A stretch of 64,000 nucleotides of DNA. It comes from Acidobacteriota bacterium (GTDB taxonomy: Bacteria; Acidobacteriota; Blastocatellia; Pyrinomonadales; Pyrinomonadaceae). How positions within the stretch are numbered: position 1 is the stretch's first letter; every line of letters starts with the position of its first letter. Where the stretch lies: positions 124,001 through 188,000 of the forward strand of contig JAHBSM010000005.1 in the NCBI GenBank assembly GCA_019639115.1. Direction: 5' to 3'. This document shows, piece after piece, positions 1-7,824 of this stretch. Below the pieces are notes generated by a model. That model searched no databases and was not told the DNA's origin. It saw only the letters and a program-made list of their open reading frames with translations. Position numbers and translations under genes: made by a program.

Positions 1-211
1 CAAATCCCGATTTGCCCGGCGGATCATTCTTGCCACCGACGTCGTAGAGCACGTGTATCGCGACCGTCGGGCTCGAATTGTCGCGTAACGACACGACCGT
101 GAGCCCGTTCGGCAGCTTCCGCTCGACGATATTGAGCGGCGGGACCTTCACCTGGGCCGAGATGGCGGCCGCGGCCGCCAAAATGACGATGATATTTCGA
201 AGACTTCGCAT
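1..211 (-). CDS. M16 (pitrilysin/insulinase-like) zinc peptidase, N-terminal fragment
   Basis: The ATG is at 211 and reading runs leftward off the window edge, so only about 70 residues are visible. They begin with a short basic, hydrophobic segment ending ISAQ that looks like a signal peptide. This leads into ERKLPNGLTVV and then VAIHVLYDVGGKNDPPGKSG, the typical opening strand of the first M16 peptidase domain. The HxxEH zinc motif would follow outside the window and cannot be checked. The product is probably a secreted or periplasmic peptidase. It lies 48 bp downstream of the hydroxybutyryl-CoA dehydrogenase gene on the same strand and may be co-transcribed with it. Confidence 0.8.
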   Translation of the reverse strand, partial: MRSLRNIIVILAAAAAISAQVKVPPLNIVERKLPNGLTVVSLRDNSSPTVAIHVLYDVGGKNDPPGKSGF

Positions 212-259
212 AGTTTTCTTATGAACGCTGCATTTTTACGGCTCAAGCCGCCGTTTTGT

Positions 260-1108
260 TCAGACGTATTCGTAGAAACCTTTTCCGCTCTTGCGCCCGA
301 GCCAGCCGGCATCTACATACTTTTTGAGCAGCGGGCACGGCCTGTATTTCGGGTCGCCCAGGCCCTCATGCAATACATTAAGTATGGCGAGGCAAACGTC
401 CAACCCAATGAAGTCTGCGAGCGTAAGCGGGCCCATCGGATGATTCATGCCCAATTTCATTATCTCGTCGATCGCCTCTTTGGCTGCGACGCCCTCGTGC
501 AGGGCGAAGATCGCCTCGTTGATCATCGGCATCAGTACCCGATTTGAGACGAATCCGGGATAGTCGTTGCACTCGACGGGAACCTTTCCTAATTGTTCAG
601 AAACTGCTTTAACTTTTGCGTAAGTCTCGTCACTAGTTGCGATACCGCGGATGACCTCAACCAATTTCATAAGCGGAACGGGGTTGAAGAAGTGCATTCC
701 GATCACTTTTTCGGGCCTGTTCGTAACGGCCGCGATCTTGGTGATCGAAATCGACGACGTATTCGATGCAAGTATCGCGTCCTCGCGGCAATTTGCGTCG
801 AGCCGCTCAAAGATCTTTCGCTTTATCTCAAAGTTCTCCGTCGCGGCTTCGACTATCAGCCCGCAATCCGCGAGGTCGCTCAGGTCGGTCGTGGTCTTGA
901 TACGGCTGAGGACCTCGGCCTTTTGCTCCTCGGTCATCGTTTCTTTTTTGACGAAACGGTCGAGGCTCTTCGAAATATTTGCGACGCCGCGTTCGACGAA
1001 ATCCGCCGAGATGTCGCACATCATCACTTCAAGGCCGGCCGATGCGGCGGTCTGTGCTATGCCGTTCCCCATCGTGCCGGCTCCGATCACTCCAATGGTC
1101 TCACTCAT
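260..1108 (-). CDS. hbd: 3-hydroxybutyryl-CoA dehydrogenase
   Basis: This 282-residue protein has the usual length for the short monofunctional enzyme, which oxidises (S)-3-hydroxyacyl-CoA with NAD(P) or reduces acetoacetyl-CoA in the cytoplasm. The Rossmann motif GAGTMG lies at residues 9-14. The catalytic block [14 protein letters not shown] spans about 138-151, with His139 and Glu151. [10 protein letters not shown] near 181-190 starts the helical C-terminal domain, and the protein ends in the family motif [11 protein letters not shown]. No good Shine-Dalgarno sequence precedes the ATG. A thiolase and a CoA-transferase lie further upstream on the same strand, separated by a repeat island, so the genes probably share one short-chain acyl-CoA pathway (beta-oxidation or butanoate metabolism). 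Confidence 0.95.
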   Translation of the reverse strand: MSETIGVIGAGTMGNGIAQTAASAGLEVMMCDISADFVERGVANISKSLDRFVKKETMTEEQKAEVLSRIKTTTDLSDLADCGLIVEAATENFEIKRKIFERLDANCREDAILASNTSSISITKIAAVTNRPEKVIGMHFFNPVPLMKLVEVIRGIATSDETYAKVKAVSEQLGKVPVECNDYPGFVSNRVLMPMINEAIFALHEGVAAKEAIDEIMKLGMNHPMGPLTLADFIGLDVCLAILNVLHEGLGDPKYRPCPLLKKYVDAGWLGRKSGKGFYEYV

Positions 1109-1185
1109 AATTTGTCAGTTGTTAAAGGCTTAAAATTCGTTCAAGCAGGATACAGGATAATAGACTTGCGGCCATAACGACAAAC

Positions 1186-1212
1186 GAGCGTTCGGTTTCG
1201 GGCCGAACGCTC
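1186..1212 (-). terminator. Candidate hairpin terminator between the small membrane protein and hbd
   Basis: A perfect 10-bp inverted repeat, GAGCGTTCGG with CCGAACGCTC, encloses a 7-nt loop. It sits 24 bp after the stop of the upstream minus-strand gene. On the minus strand the hairpin is followed by GTTTGTCGTT, a poor T-run, so it may be a weak terminator or an mRNA-stabilising structure. Confidence 0.45.
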
Positions 1213-1235
1213 ATTCGCATCGATCTCTTTTAGGC

Positions 1236-1709
1236 TTATTGCCAGCTATTCGGCGGCGGAGGAGGAGTGAGCGAAGCCTGGGCGTTGAGCCGGCGTCCGC
1301 GTACATCGAGTTCCTCAAAATATGCCCTGCCCTCTTCGCTGAACGTGAAAACAAGGCCGAATACACCCAGCGCCGTCCCCAAAGGAAACGACATGCACGC
1401 GATCGCCGATGCGACTATGGTCCATATGCGGGCGTAGGGCTTCTCTTTACGCAGGGCGTAAGCGGCGACGATCTCAGGTATCGCGAACAGGAACGTCACG
1501 ACGAACGCAATAGCGAATACGACGACAACGAACGGCAGCAGAAAGTCCGGCGGCGGCGAGCTGCCTCTGGCGGGCTCGGCCGACGCGACGACGGCTAATA
1601 TCACCGTATAAATGATGCCGACCACCAGGACGATGCCCAGCGAGACCGCCGTATAGACGCCAAACAGCAGCCCCAGGAGCCGTGCCTTCTCTTTTGCGTT
1701 CATTGCCAT
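1236..1709 (-). CDS. Small integral membrane protein of unknown function
   Basis: From the ATG at 1709 the product has 157 residues. That start is chosen because a GAGGTGG ribosome-binding site lies about 5 nt upstream; an in-frame extension to 1757 lacks one. The protein has a short basic N-terminus (MAMNAKEKARLL) and three or four hydrophobic helices: two in the first 35 residues or so, one containing FVVVVFAIAFVVTFLF, and one near the C-terminus. The acidic stretch EEGRAYFEELD and a proline-rich tail PPPPPNSWQ follow. I do not recognise the family. It resembles the many small multi-helix proteins of unknown function in acidobacteria. A hairpin follows the gene. Confidence 0.65.
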   Translation of the reverse strand: MAMNAKEKARLLGLLFGVYTAVSLGIVLVVGIIYTVILAVVASAEPARGSSPPPDFLLPFVVVVFAIAFVVTFLFAIPEIVAAYALRKEKPYARIWTIVASAIACMSFPLGTALGVFGLVFTFSEEGRAYFEELDVRGRRLNAQASLTPPPPPNSWQ

Positions 1710-1998
1710 AGCGACCACCTCGGTTATATATACGACGCTGCTTCCGCCGGGTTGCAACTATCGCACCTCCAGCCGAGCTTCATAGTGAGATAATGACAGG
1801 AAGCGGAAAAAGCCGAGCACGCGAACGCGGGTCACTTATTAGATCTTGCAGCCTCGCCCGAAGATGCTTTGGCCCGGCAACGCCACTATCCACTCAGATC
1901 AGCCCGCCCGCCGCGAATTTGATAAGTAAACACTCTAACCCAATACGTCTAAACCGCTGCAAATAAATATATTTATATGACGAATGGAGTGATGTCAT
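1710..1998. other. Intergenic region without a recognisable gene
   Basis: This stretch lies upstream of the small membrane protein and left of the A/T-tract array. I see no convincing ORF or RNA. A TATATA sequence around 1727-1732 on the minus strand, with TTGCAA further upstream, could be the promoter of the membrane protein gene, but the spacing (about 19 bp) is long. Confidence 0.4.
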
Positions 1999-2092
1999 CA
2001 AAAATTTTTGGACACGCAAAAAAATTTCTCAGCGTCGAGAAAAATTAATTGGAGATGCAGAAAAATTTCTGCGCGCCGCAGAAGATCTTCCC
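1999..2092. repeat. Phased A/T-tract array, five units of 20-21 bp
   Basis: Five A-tract-to-T-tract junctions occur at about 2004, 2024, 2044, 2065 and 2085, giving spacings of 20, 20, 21 and 20 bp. Typical units read CAAAAATTTTTG and CAGAAAAATTTCTG; the last is degenerate (GAAGATCTTC). The sequences between the tracts differ. The same architecture recurs at 41656-41862. AnTn tracts repeated at about two helical turns are expected to bend DNA. The array directly abuts the repeats flanking the RAYT transposase gene. Confidence 0.75.
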
Positions 2093-2107
2093 TTTCCGCC
2101 GGCCGGG

Positions 2108-2253
2108 TCATATTTTTCGGGCTCCGCCCGTCTATTTGCGGAAAAGCTCCGCTTTTCCGGCGTGGCTACTATGACACACAGTCATATTCTTCGGGCTCCG
2201 CCCATCTATTTGCGGAAAAGCTCCGCTTTTCCGGAGTGGCTACGATGACACAC
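2108..2253. repeat. Two tandem copies of a 74-bp REP-like repeat
   Basis: Copy 1 starts at 2108 and copy 2 at 2182; they are nearly identical, with a few substitutions. Each carries CGGGCTCCGCCC, then TCTATTTGCGG, then the perfect hairpin GGAAAAGC-tcc-GCTTTTCC, and ends in GTGGCTAC and ATGACACAC. The hairpin block reappears in inverted orientation at 2856-2887 on the other side of the RAYT gene. This is the pattern expected of REP/BIME elements mobilised by RAYT transposases. Confidence 0.85.
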
Positions 2254-2272
2254 TGCGGCTACGCCGCCGTTC

Positions 2273-2812
2273 CTATCTCCATTTGATCGATCTATGATCG
2301 GTCAAAAGCGGCTCGTTTTCTAATGATCTGCCGTGCCATTGCCGAGCACTCGAGAATAGATAGTCATCGGGATGTTCGACCAGACCGGCCCGAACGGGAT
2401 TGAGATGAATATAATTCACCTTTTGCATAAGTGCGTCTTCGCCTGTGATCCTGAGAGCGTTCGGGTGATGCTCGTAAACTGAATGCTTATGATTATTCAC
2501 TCGCTCCTGAATGCGCAGCTTTGCGAGCGAGCTTTCGTGGCCATTTTCCTTAAGGTGGTCGAGCAGCCGTTTTGCCGAAATGCCGTTCAAATAGCGCAAA
2601 ACGTCTTTGATCTCACGTGCGTTGTCTGTCAGCACGTGCGTGTGGTCGAGCATTATCACATACGCAAAGATCTTTATGCCGCCGGAAATGCGAGCTTCAT
2701 CGAATGCGTCACATATGACCTGCTTGATGTTGTCTTGCCGAAAGATCGGCAGCCGATCATGTGCAACGGAGGTCAAGAAATAAGCAGGGCTGTCTCTTGA
2801 GATCTGAAACAT
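2273..2812 (-). CDS. REP-associated tyrosine transposase (RAYT, Y1 HUH family)
   Basis: From the ATG at 2812 the product has 179 residues, a normal RAYT length; a longer reading from 2869 would run into the repeat array. The order of motifs fits the TnpA_REP/Y1 transposase family: MFQISRDSPAYFLTSVAHDRL at the start, then FAYVIMLDHTHVL with the paired histidines of the HUH metal site, then NYIHLNPVRAG containing the likely catalytic tyrosine, and YLFSSARQW at the end. Such enzymes nick single-stranded REP hairpins and are usually domesticated single-copy genes. Here the gene is framed by inverted hairpin repeats on both sides. The reading frame is intact. No Shine-Dalgarno sequence is evident. 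Confidence 0.9.
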   Translation of the reverse strand: MFQISRDSPAYFLTSVAHDRLPIFRQDNIKQVICDAFDEARISGGIKIFAYVIMLDHTHVLTDNAREIKDVLRYLNGISAKRLLDHLKENGHESSLAKLRIQERVNNHKHSVYEHHPNALRITGEDALMQKVNYIHLNPVRAGLVEHPDDYLFSSARQWHGRSLENEPLLTDHRSIKWR

Positions 2813-2855
2813 CGTAACGATGCGGCGGCGGAGCCGCAGAGGGCTTAAAGGCCCG

Positions 2856-3035
2856 CGCCGGAAAAGCATAGCTTTTCCGCAAATAGAGCGGCAAAGCCGC
2901 CGTTGGTTGAGAGCAAGTTTACCGCGAATAGAGCGGCAAAGCCGCCCTTGGTTGAGAGCAAGTTTACCGCAAATAGAGCGGCAAAGCCGCCCTTGGTTGA
3001 GAACAGCTTTTCCGCAAATAGAGCGGCAAAGCCGC
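2856..3035. repeat. REP-like hairpin followed by a 45-bp tandem repeat array (four units)
   Basis: A hairpin, CGGAAAAGC-at-AGCTTTTCCG, begins the array. Four units of exactly 45 bp follow, each starting AAATAGAGCGGCAAAGCCGC (starts at 2881, 2926, 2971 and 3016; the last is truncated). Each unit contains the small hairpin GCGGC-aaa-GCCGC and the spacer TTGGTTGAGAGCAAG. The block GGAAAAGCnnnGCTTTTCCGCAAATAGA is shared in reverse complement with the repeats at 2131-2163 and 2205-2234. The unit length is a multiple of three, so plus-strand frames show a 15-residue periodicity, but I do not think they are translated. Confidence 0.85.
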
Positions 3036-3047
3036 TGTCAGACGGGG

Positions 3048-4241
3048 TCAGTCGCGTTCGACTGCCATTGCGACGGAGTTGCCGCCGCCGAGGCAGAGGG
3101 CTGCGACGCCGCGTTTGGCACCGCGGCGTTTCATTTCGTAGAGCAGCGTGGTGAGCACGCGGCTGCCGGAGTTGCCTATGGCGTGGCCGAGAGCGACGGC
3201 GCCGCCGTTGACATTGACCTTGGCGAGGTCGAGCCCGAGTTCCTGCATGACGCCGAGCGCCTGGACCGAGAAAGCCTCGTTTAGCTCGAACAGATCGACG
3301 TCGGCGATGTCCCAGCCTGCTTTTTTGAGCACGTTGAGCACACCCTGGACCGGCGCCATCATTATCAGTTTCGGCTCGATGCCGGATGTCGCGTGGGCGA
3401 CGATGCGAGCGAGCGGCTCGATACCGAGCTCAGCGGCCTTTTCGGCCGATGTGACGACGAGCGCCGATGCGCCGTCGTTGACGCCGGGAGCGTTGCCCGC
3501 CGTCACGGTGCCGCCGTCGCGTTTGAATGCAGGCTTGAGCTTCGCCAGACCTTCAGCGGTCGTGTCCGGGCGAACCGGTTCGTCAGCCGCGAGCACGATG
3601 GGGTCGCCTTTTTTCTGCGGTATCTCGATCGGCACGATCTCGTCGGCGAATCGGCCCGCGGCCTGTGCCGCTGCCGCTTTCTGATGCGATGCTGCGGCGA
3701 ATTCGTCCTGGGCCTCGCGCGTGATGTGATATTTTTCGGCGACGACCTCGCCGGTGTTGCCCATGTGCCAATTCTCGAACGGGCACCAGAGCCCGTCGTG
3801 GATCATCAGGTCGGTCACCGTCTGATTGCCCATACGGTATCCGTCGCGTGCTCCCGGCATCGCATATGGGATGTTCGACATCGATTCCATACCGCCGGCA
3901 ACGACGAACTCAGAATCGCCGAGCTGAACGGCCTGTGACGCGAGCGCGACCGCTCGCAGCCCCGAACCGCATACCATGTTGACCGTCAGAGCCGAAGTTT
4001 CGGGCGGCAGCCCGGCCTTGATCGCCGCCTGGCGTGCCGGAGCCTGTCCGACGCCCGCCTGAACGACGCAGCCGAGTATCACTTCGTCAACCTGTCCGGC
4101 CTCGATGCCGGCCCGCGAAACGGCTTCTTTGATCGCAATGGCCGCAAGGTCCGGCGCCGTGAATCCTTTGAGTGCTCCCTGGAATTTGCCTGTCGGCGTA
4201 CGTGCCGCGCTGATGATGACTGCTTCTTTTTTGTCTGACAT
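3048..4241 (-). CDS. atoB: Acetyl-CoA C-acetyltransferase (thiolase)
   Basis: A complete 397-residue cytoplasmic thiolase, which condenses two acetyl-CoA to acetoacetyl-CoA or cleaves 3-ketoacyl-CoA. The nucleophilic Cys91 lies in [20 protein letters not shown] is intact, His353 lies in [14 protein letters not shown], and the second catalytic cysteine, Cys383, lies in [15 protein letters not shown]. The N-terminus ([18 protein letters not shown]) is typical of the biosynthetic/AtoB-PhaA group. The stop codon lies just beside the 45-bp repeat array. The CoA-transferase gene is 61 bp upstream on the same strand, so the two may be co-transcribed. The symbol is by family; exact chain-length preference cannot be read from sequence. 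Confidence 0.94.
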   Translation of the reverse strand: MSDKKEAVIISAARTPTGKFQGALKGFTAPDLAAIAIKEAVSRAGIEAGQVDEVILGCVVQAGVGQAPARQAAIKAGLPPETSALTVNMVCGSGLRAVALASQAVQLGDSEFVVAGGMESMSNIPYAMPGARDGYRMGNQTVTDLMIHDGLWCPFENWHMGNTGEVVAEKYHITREAQDEFAAASHQKAAAAQAAGRFADEIVPIEIPQKKGDPIVLAADEPVRPDTTAEGLAKLKPAFKRDGGTVTAGNAPGVNDGASALVVTSAEKAAELGIEPLARIVAHATSGIEPKLIMMAPVQGVLNVLKKAGWDIADVDLFELNEAFSVQALGVMQELGLDLAKVNVNGGAVALGHAIGNSGSRVLTTLLYEMKRRGAKRGVAALCLGGGNSVAMAVERD

Positions 4242-4302
4242 TATCGTCTCAATGCTCCAATATTATGTGTCGTGGCCAAATAGATAGAATAACATCACGC
4301 CG

Positions 4303-5574
4303 CTAACCGCCGAAACGCTCGCGGGCAGCTCGCTCGAGTTCGTCGCGATGTTCGGGATGCGATATGCGTATCAGCTCTGCAGCACGCTGCCTCAGATTCT
4401 TGCCGTAAAGATCGGCAACGCCGTATTCAGTGACGATGTAATGAACGTGGGCGCGCGTCGTGACAACGCCTGCGCCGGGCTTGAGGAGCGGGACGATCTT
4501 GCTCTCGCCGCGGGCAGTTGCGGCCGGAAGCGCGATGATGGGCTTGCCGCCCTCGGACAGCGACGCTCCGCGTATGAAATCCATCTGGCCGCCGGCGCCA
4601 GAATAATGTAGCGTCCCGATCGAATCCGCACATACCTGGCCGGTCAGATCGACCTCGATCGCGCTGTTGATGGCCGTCACCTTCGGATTGCGACGGATGA
4701 CAGCGCTGTCGTTGACGTAAGCGATGTCAAGCATCAGCACCTGCGGGTTGTCGTCAACGAAATCGTAAAGCCGCCGCGTACCCATCACGAATCCGGCGAC
4801 GATCTTGCCGGGATGCTTCGTCTTGCATTCGCCGGTGACTATTCCCTTTTCGACAAGCGGGATGAGCCCGTCGGAGAACATCTCGGTATGCACGCCGAGC
4901 CGCCGGTGGCCGCCGAGCGCTGCAAGCACGGCGTTTGGTATCGACCCGATGCCCATCTGGAGCGTCGCTCCGTCCTCGATCAGACCGGCGATGTGAGAGC
5001 CGATCCGGCGGTCGATATCGGTCAGCTCGGGAGCCGCGACCTCAGGCAGTTCGTCGTCGGCCGCGACCGCCGCGTCGATCGAATTGACGTGCAGCAGAGC
5101 GTCGCCAAGCGTACGCGGCATTCTCGGATTGATCTGGGCGATGACTTGTTTTGCAGTATCGACCGCCGCACGGGCTATATCGACCGACACACCGAGCGAA
5201 CAGAATCCGTGATCGTCCGGAGGCGAGACCTGGACGAGCGCGACATCGATCGGCAGCACGCCTTTGCGGAACAACGCCGGTATCTCCGAAAGGAACACCG
5301 GAATATAATCGGCGCGGCCTTCGCGTATCGCCTGCCGCGTGTTGGCCGCGGCAAAGAACGCGTTGACGCGAAAGCTGTCGGCAAATTCGGGCCGAGCGTA
5401 AGGCGCTTCGCCTTCGGTATGTAGATGAACCACTTCGACGGACTTTAGTTCGGGAGCACGCTGCGTCATCGCGTCGATCAGGCGGGCGGGCGCGGCCGCA
5501 ACTCCATGAATGAACACGCGATCGCCGGACCGGATCGCTTTGACGGCTTCGTCAGCCGTGGTCGTCTTTGTCAT
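4303..5574 (-). CDS. Acetyl-CoA hydrolase/transferase family protein, 4-hydroxybutyrate CoA-transferase-like
   Basis: The 423-residue protein belongs to the family that includes 4-hydroxybutyrate, butyrate and succinyl-CoA:acetate CoA-transferases. The likely catalytic glutamate is Glu231 in GVHTEMFSDG, and the CoA-binding glycine region HYSGAGGQMDFIRGA follows near residue 325. VTEYGVADLYGKNLRQRAAEL near the C-terminus is a strong family signature. It would move CoA between acetyl-CoA and a short organic acid. With the adjacent thiolase and the nearby 3-hydroxybutyryl-CoA dehydrogenase it suggests use or formation of C4 acids. The substrate is not decided by sequence alone. Confidence 0.88.
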   Translation of the reverse strand: MTKTTTADEAVKAIRSGDRVFIHGVAAAPARLIDAMTQRAPELKSVEVVHLHTEGEAPYARPEFADSFRVNAFFAAANTRQAIREGRADYIPVFLSEIPALFRKGVLPIDVALVQVSPPDDHGFCSLGVSVDIARAAVDTAKQVIAQINPRMPRTLGDALLHVNSIDAAVAADDELPEVAAPELTDIDRRIGSHIAGLIEDGATLQMGIGSIPNAVLAALGGHRRLGVHTEMFSDGLIPLVEKGIVTGECKTKHPGKIVAGFVMGTRRLYDFVDDNPQVLMLDIAYVNDSAVIRRNPKVTAINSAIEVDLTGQVCADSIGTLHYSGAGGQMDFIRGASLSEGGKPIIALPAATARGESKIVPLLKPGAGVVTTRAHVHYIVTEYGVADLYGKNLRQRAAELIRISHPEHRDELERAARERFGG

Positions 5575-5654
5575 GTCAATATCACGTTCGATCGAGTTTT
5601 GGCGCCGAAGGTCGATTCTACAAGCCGTTCGGGGTTTATGCTAATCTGCCATTT

Positions 5655-6014
5655 ATGCCACAGCAGACCATACCGGGAGACATATTCGTGTTTCAGATCG
5701 AGGCGGGATACGCGCTCATCCAAGTGCTCGCGATCGACGGCGGAGGCGACGATCGTATATGGCACATCGCCGCGTTCCGCGACTATTTTCCGGATGTGGA
5801 ATACGCGGAGGCGGCAGCCGCGGAAGCGGAGACTTTGCCTCGCGACATACCGCACGTCGCTATGACAGAGCGGGCATTCGCAAGCACGCAGGCCGCGCGT
5901 CTGGCAAACAAGCCGCTGCGTGAAGTCGATAGGCAGCTTGTCGAAGCGTGGCGGTCGAGCGATGAAAGAACGGTGTCTGACAGGTCGATACGGCTGCTGC
6001 TCGGCGTGCGCTGA
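5655..6014 (+). CDS. Small protein of unknown function, possibly Imm26-like
   Basis: The ATG at 5655 opens a 119-residue frame (MPQQTIPGDIFVFQIEAG). Upstream in-frame codons overlap the divergent CoA-transferase start and look non-coding. The first half reads like a compact beta-rich fold (PGDIFVFQIEAGYALIQVL, then IWHIAAFRDYF). A GDxF start followed by an alternating strand pattern recalls the immunity protein 26 fold, but this is only a resemblance. The second half is charged and helical. It converges with the zinc-ribbon membrane protein gene. Coding bias and a sensible N-terminus support a real gene. Confidence 0.6.
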   Translation: MPQQTIPGDIFVFQIEAGYALIQVLAIDGGGDDRIWHIAAFRDYFPDVEYAEAAAAEAETLPRDIPHVAMTERAFASTQAARLANKPLREVDRQLVEAWRSSDERTVSDRSIRLLLGVR

Positions 6015-6024
6015 TCGGCTCCGA

Positions 6025-6459
6025 TCATCGCCGCTCGAGTCGGCGAGTCGTGCGATCGACAACGCTTGCGGGTACGGGCATCTCACTTTCGGCCGGCGAT
6101 GCGAGCGATCTCGGCTCGCGTTCCTCGAGCCTCGGCGGCGTTAGTTTGTTTATCTGCTTGCGGAGCAGTGCCGTCCGCCAAAAAGTCTGCACATTCCAGC
6201 AGCCGACCGCGATCAGCAGGCCCGCTGTCAGATAGATGAGAAAATGCGTCCCTTCGCCAACACCGAACACGGCGAACAGCGCCGCCGACATCGCAAAACA
6301 TGCGACAAAGGTCATCGCGCTCAGAACGAAATTCGCTTTTATGTGATGATCCGCCGGGATCTCCGGCTTGGCTGCCGTAAGGTCAGGCAAGTACGTGCCG
6401 CAGCTGCGGCAATAGGATAAAGCGGACTGATCGGGAGTGCCGCATTTGGGGCAGAACAT
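6025..6459 (-). CDS. Zinc-ribbon membrane protein of unknown function
   Basis: Reading from ATG 6459 gives 144 residues. The protein opens directly with a double-CxxC zinc ribbon (MFCPKCG, then CRSCG about 10 residues later), which is why this start is preferred over one 45 nt upstream. Two hydrophobic helices follow (NFVLSAMTFVACFAMSAALF and LIYLTAGLLIAVGCWN), then a basic helical tail with KQINKLTPPRLEEREPRS. The topology suggests a cytoplasmic zinc ribbon anchored in the inner membrane. Similar N-terminal ribbons occur in the kinase and FHA proteins at the right end of the window. It starts 53 bp after the end of the proline dehydrogenase gene on the same strand. Confidence 0.7.
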   Translation of the reverse strand: MFCPKCGTPDQSALSYCRSCGTYLPDLTAAKPEIPADHHIKANFVLSAMTFVACFAMSAALFAVFGVGEGTHFLIYLTAGLLIAVGCWNVQTFWRTALLRKQINKLTPPRLEEREPRSLASPAESEMPVPASVVDRTTRRLERR

Positions 6460-6512
6460 ACTCACGATTACGAACTTCGGGGGAAAAGGTTCCGTGCGCG
6501 CCAAAGCGAGGG

Positions 6513-7688
6513 TCAGATGCCTCGTCGCTTGATCTCGCGTGCGATCATCTCGAGTTCCCTGCTCATATGCCCGGCAGCCGATGAGTTCTCTTCCGCACGC
6601 CGGATGAGATAAGGGACGGCCTCGGTCACAGGACCGTACGGAACGTATTTCGAGACGTTGAATCCTTTGTTGGCAAGCACATACGAGATCGTGTCGCCCA
6701 TACCGTAAAGCTGCGAGAAGCAGACAGTAGGGTTGTCTGCGCCGATGCCGGCCTCATTCATCATCGCAACGAGTTTCTGCACGCTGTCTTCGTTGTGCGT
6801 TGCCGCAACGAAAGCCATATCGCCGACGTGTTTTAAGCAGTACTCCAACGCAGCGTTAAAATCGGCATCGACGGCGCCCTTGTCTTCGTGGATCGGCGAC
6901 GGATATCCCTGCTCAGCGGCACGCTCGCGTTCTTTTTCCATATACGCCCCGCGAACGAGCTTGACGGCGTAGAAGTAGCCGTCGAGCTGCGCCTGTCGCC
7001 GCGCGTTCTTGAGATAGTTGAGCCTGTCGCTGCGATAAAGCTGCACCGTGTTGTAAACGATAGGTGCTTCGCGATTGAACTCTTCCATCATCTTGGTCGC
7101 GAGCCGATCGATCGCGTCCTGTATCCACGTTTCTTCGGCGTCGATAAAGATCGGCTGGCCCAGATCGTAAGCGGCCCTGCATATCTCGCTAACGCGATTA
7201 TGGATGCGTTCGCATTTGGCTTGAGCTTTTGCATCGAGCTTTTTCTTTGCACTCATTTTCTCGAGCGTCCCAAGCGGAGCGATACCCGAGACCTTGAAAA
7301 CAGCGAATGGAACGCGATCGTCGTCGGCCGCGCGCCTGACGGTGCGTATGATCTCGTCACGAGTGCGATCAAAATCTTCTTCGCCGGATTTGCCCTCGAT
7401 CGAGTAATCCAGGATCGACCCGATCCTCGCGGCCGCAAGTCGCTGAACAGTCGGTTCGCATTCTTCGATCGTCTCGCCGCCGCAGAATTGAGAGTAGATG
7501 GTTCGTTTTATCAGCCCTTCGACTGGGAGTCCGAGCGACAGGGCCATTTGCGTCAATCCTGTCCCGATCGAGTTGAGGATCGGTGAATTGAGTGCCTTGA
7601 AAAGACGATATTTTTCTTTTAGCTCGCTGTCTGACCTGTCGGCAAATGCGACCGCCGTATCCTGGAGGTCAAGCGGAAAATCGCTCAT
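6513..7688 (-). CDS. Proline dehydrogenase
   Basis: From ATG 7688 (MSDFPLDL) the enzyme has 391 residues, the size of a monofunctional PRODH with an N-terminal helical extension; an upstream start at 7727 has no support. It oxidises L-proline to pyrroline-5-carboxylate using FAD and passes electrons to the respiratory chain. The TIM-barrel signatures are present: FAVFKVSGIAPLG, YFYAVKLVRGAYMEKERERA, FVAATHNEDS, and the C-terminal substrate motif VPYGPVTEAVPYLIRRAEEN with its paired arginines. No P5C dehydrogenase gene is adjacent. It is divergent from proS, sharing a 136-bp promoter region. Confidence 0.93.
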   Translation of the reverse strand: MSDFPLDLQDTAVAFADRSDSELKEKYRLFKALNSPILNSIGTGLTQMALSLGLPVEGLIKRTIYSQFCGGETIEECEPTVQRLAAARIGSILDYSIEGKSGEEDFDRTRDEIIRTVRRAADDDRVPFAVFKVSGIAPLGTLEKMSAKKKLDAKAQAKCERIHNRVSEICRAAYDLGQPIFIDAEETWIQDAIDRLATKMMEEFNREAPIVYNTVQLYRSDRLNYLKNARRQAQLDGYFYAVKLVRGAYMEKERERAAEQGYPSPIHEDKGAVDADFNAALEYCLKHVGDMAFVAATHNEDSVQKLVAMMNEAGIGADNPTVCFSQLYGMGDTISYVLANKGFNVSKYVPYGPVTEAVPYLIRRAEENSSAAGHMSRELEMIAREIKRRGI

Positions 7689-7759
7689 AGCGACAAAGAA
7701 TGTAACACACGACGGAGCCAAATCCACGCCGTGAGTTATCAGCGAAAACTATTGTTAAA

Positions 7760-7788
7760 TTGTCTCGTTCTGATTTTTCGCTTATCAT
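7760..7788 (+). promoter_or_regulatory. Candidate sigma-70 promoter of proS
   Basis: TTGTCT (7760-7765) and TATCAT (7783-7788) are separated by 17 bp. The -10 lies 36 bp upstream of the proS ATG, in the region between divergent proline dehydrogenase and proS. Confidence 0.5.
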
Positions 7789-7824
7789 CAGGAGTTTGCG
7801 TATCGCCGCACAGAAAGCATTCAT

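Noticed and set aside
593..1177. Plus-strand 194-residue frame antisense to hbd
   Set aside because: The minus-strand enzyme is complete and conserved; this frame is its shadow.
2008..2286. Plus-strand 92-residue frame over the A/T-tract and 74-bp repeats
   Set aside because: It is built from repeat sequence, has no domain pattern and no ribosome-binding site.
2881..3035. Possible CRISPR array
   Set aside because: The 45-bp units are directly contiguous near-identical repeats with no unique spacers, and no cas genes are nearby.
2820..3284. Plus-strand 154-residue frame with a 15-residue periodic peptide
   Set aside because: The periodicity comes from the 45-bp repeats, and the frame then runs antisense through the thiolase gene.
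4813..5424. Plus-strand 203-residue frame in the CoA-transferase gene
   Set aside because: It is antisense to a conserved enzyme and rich in arginine and aspartate, as shadows of GC-rich genes are.
5571..6086. Minus-strand 171-residue frame over the small PGDIFVF gene
   Set aside because: The plus-strand product has a sensible N-terminus and secondary structure pattern; the opposite frame does not.
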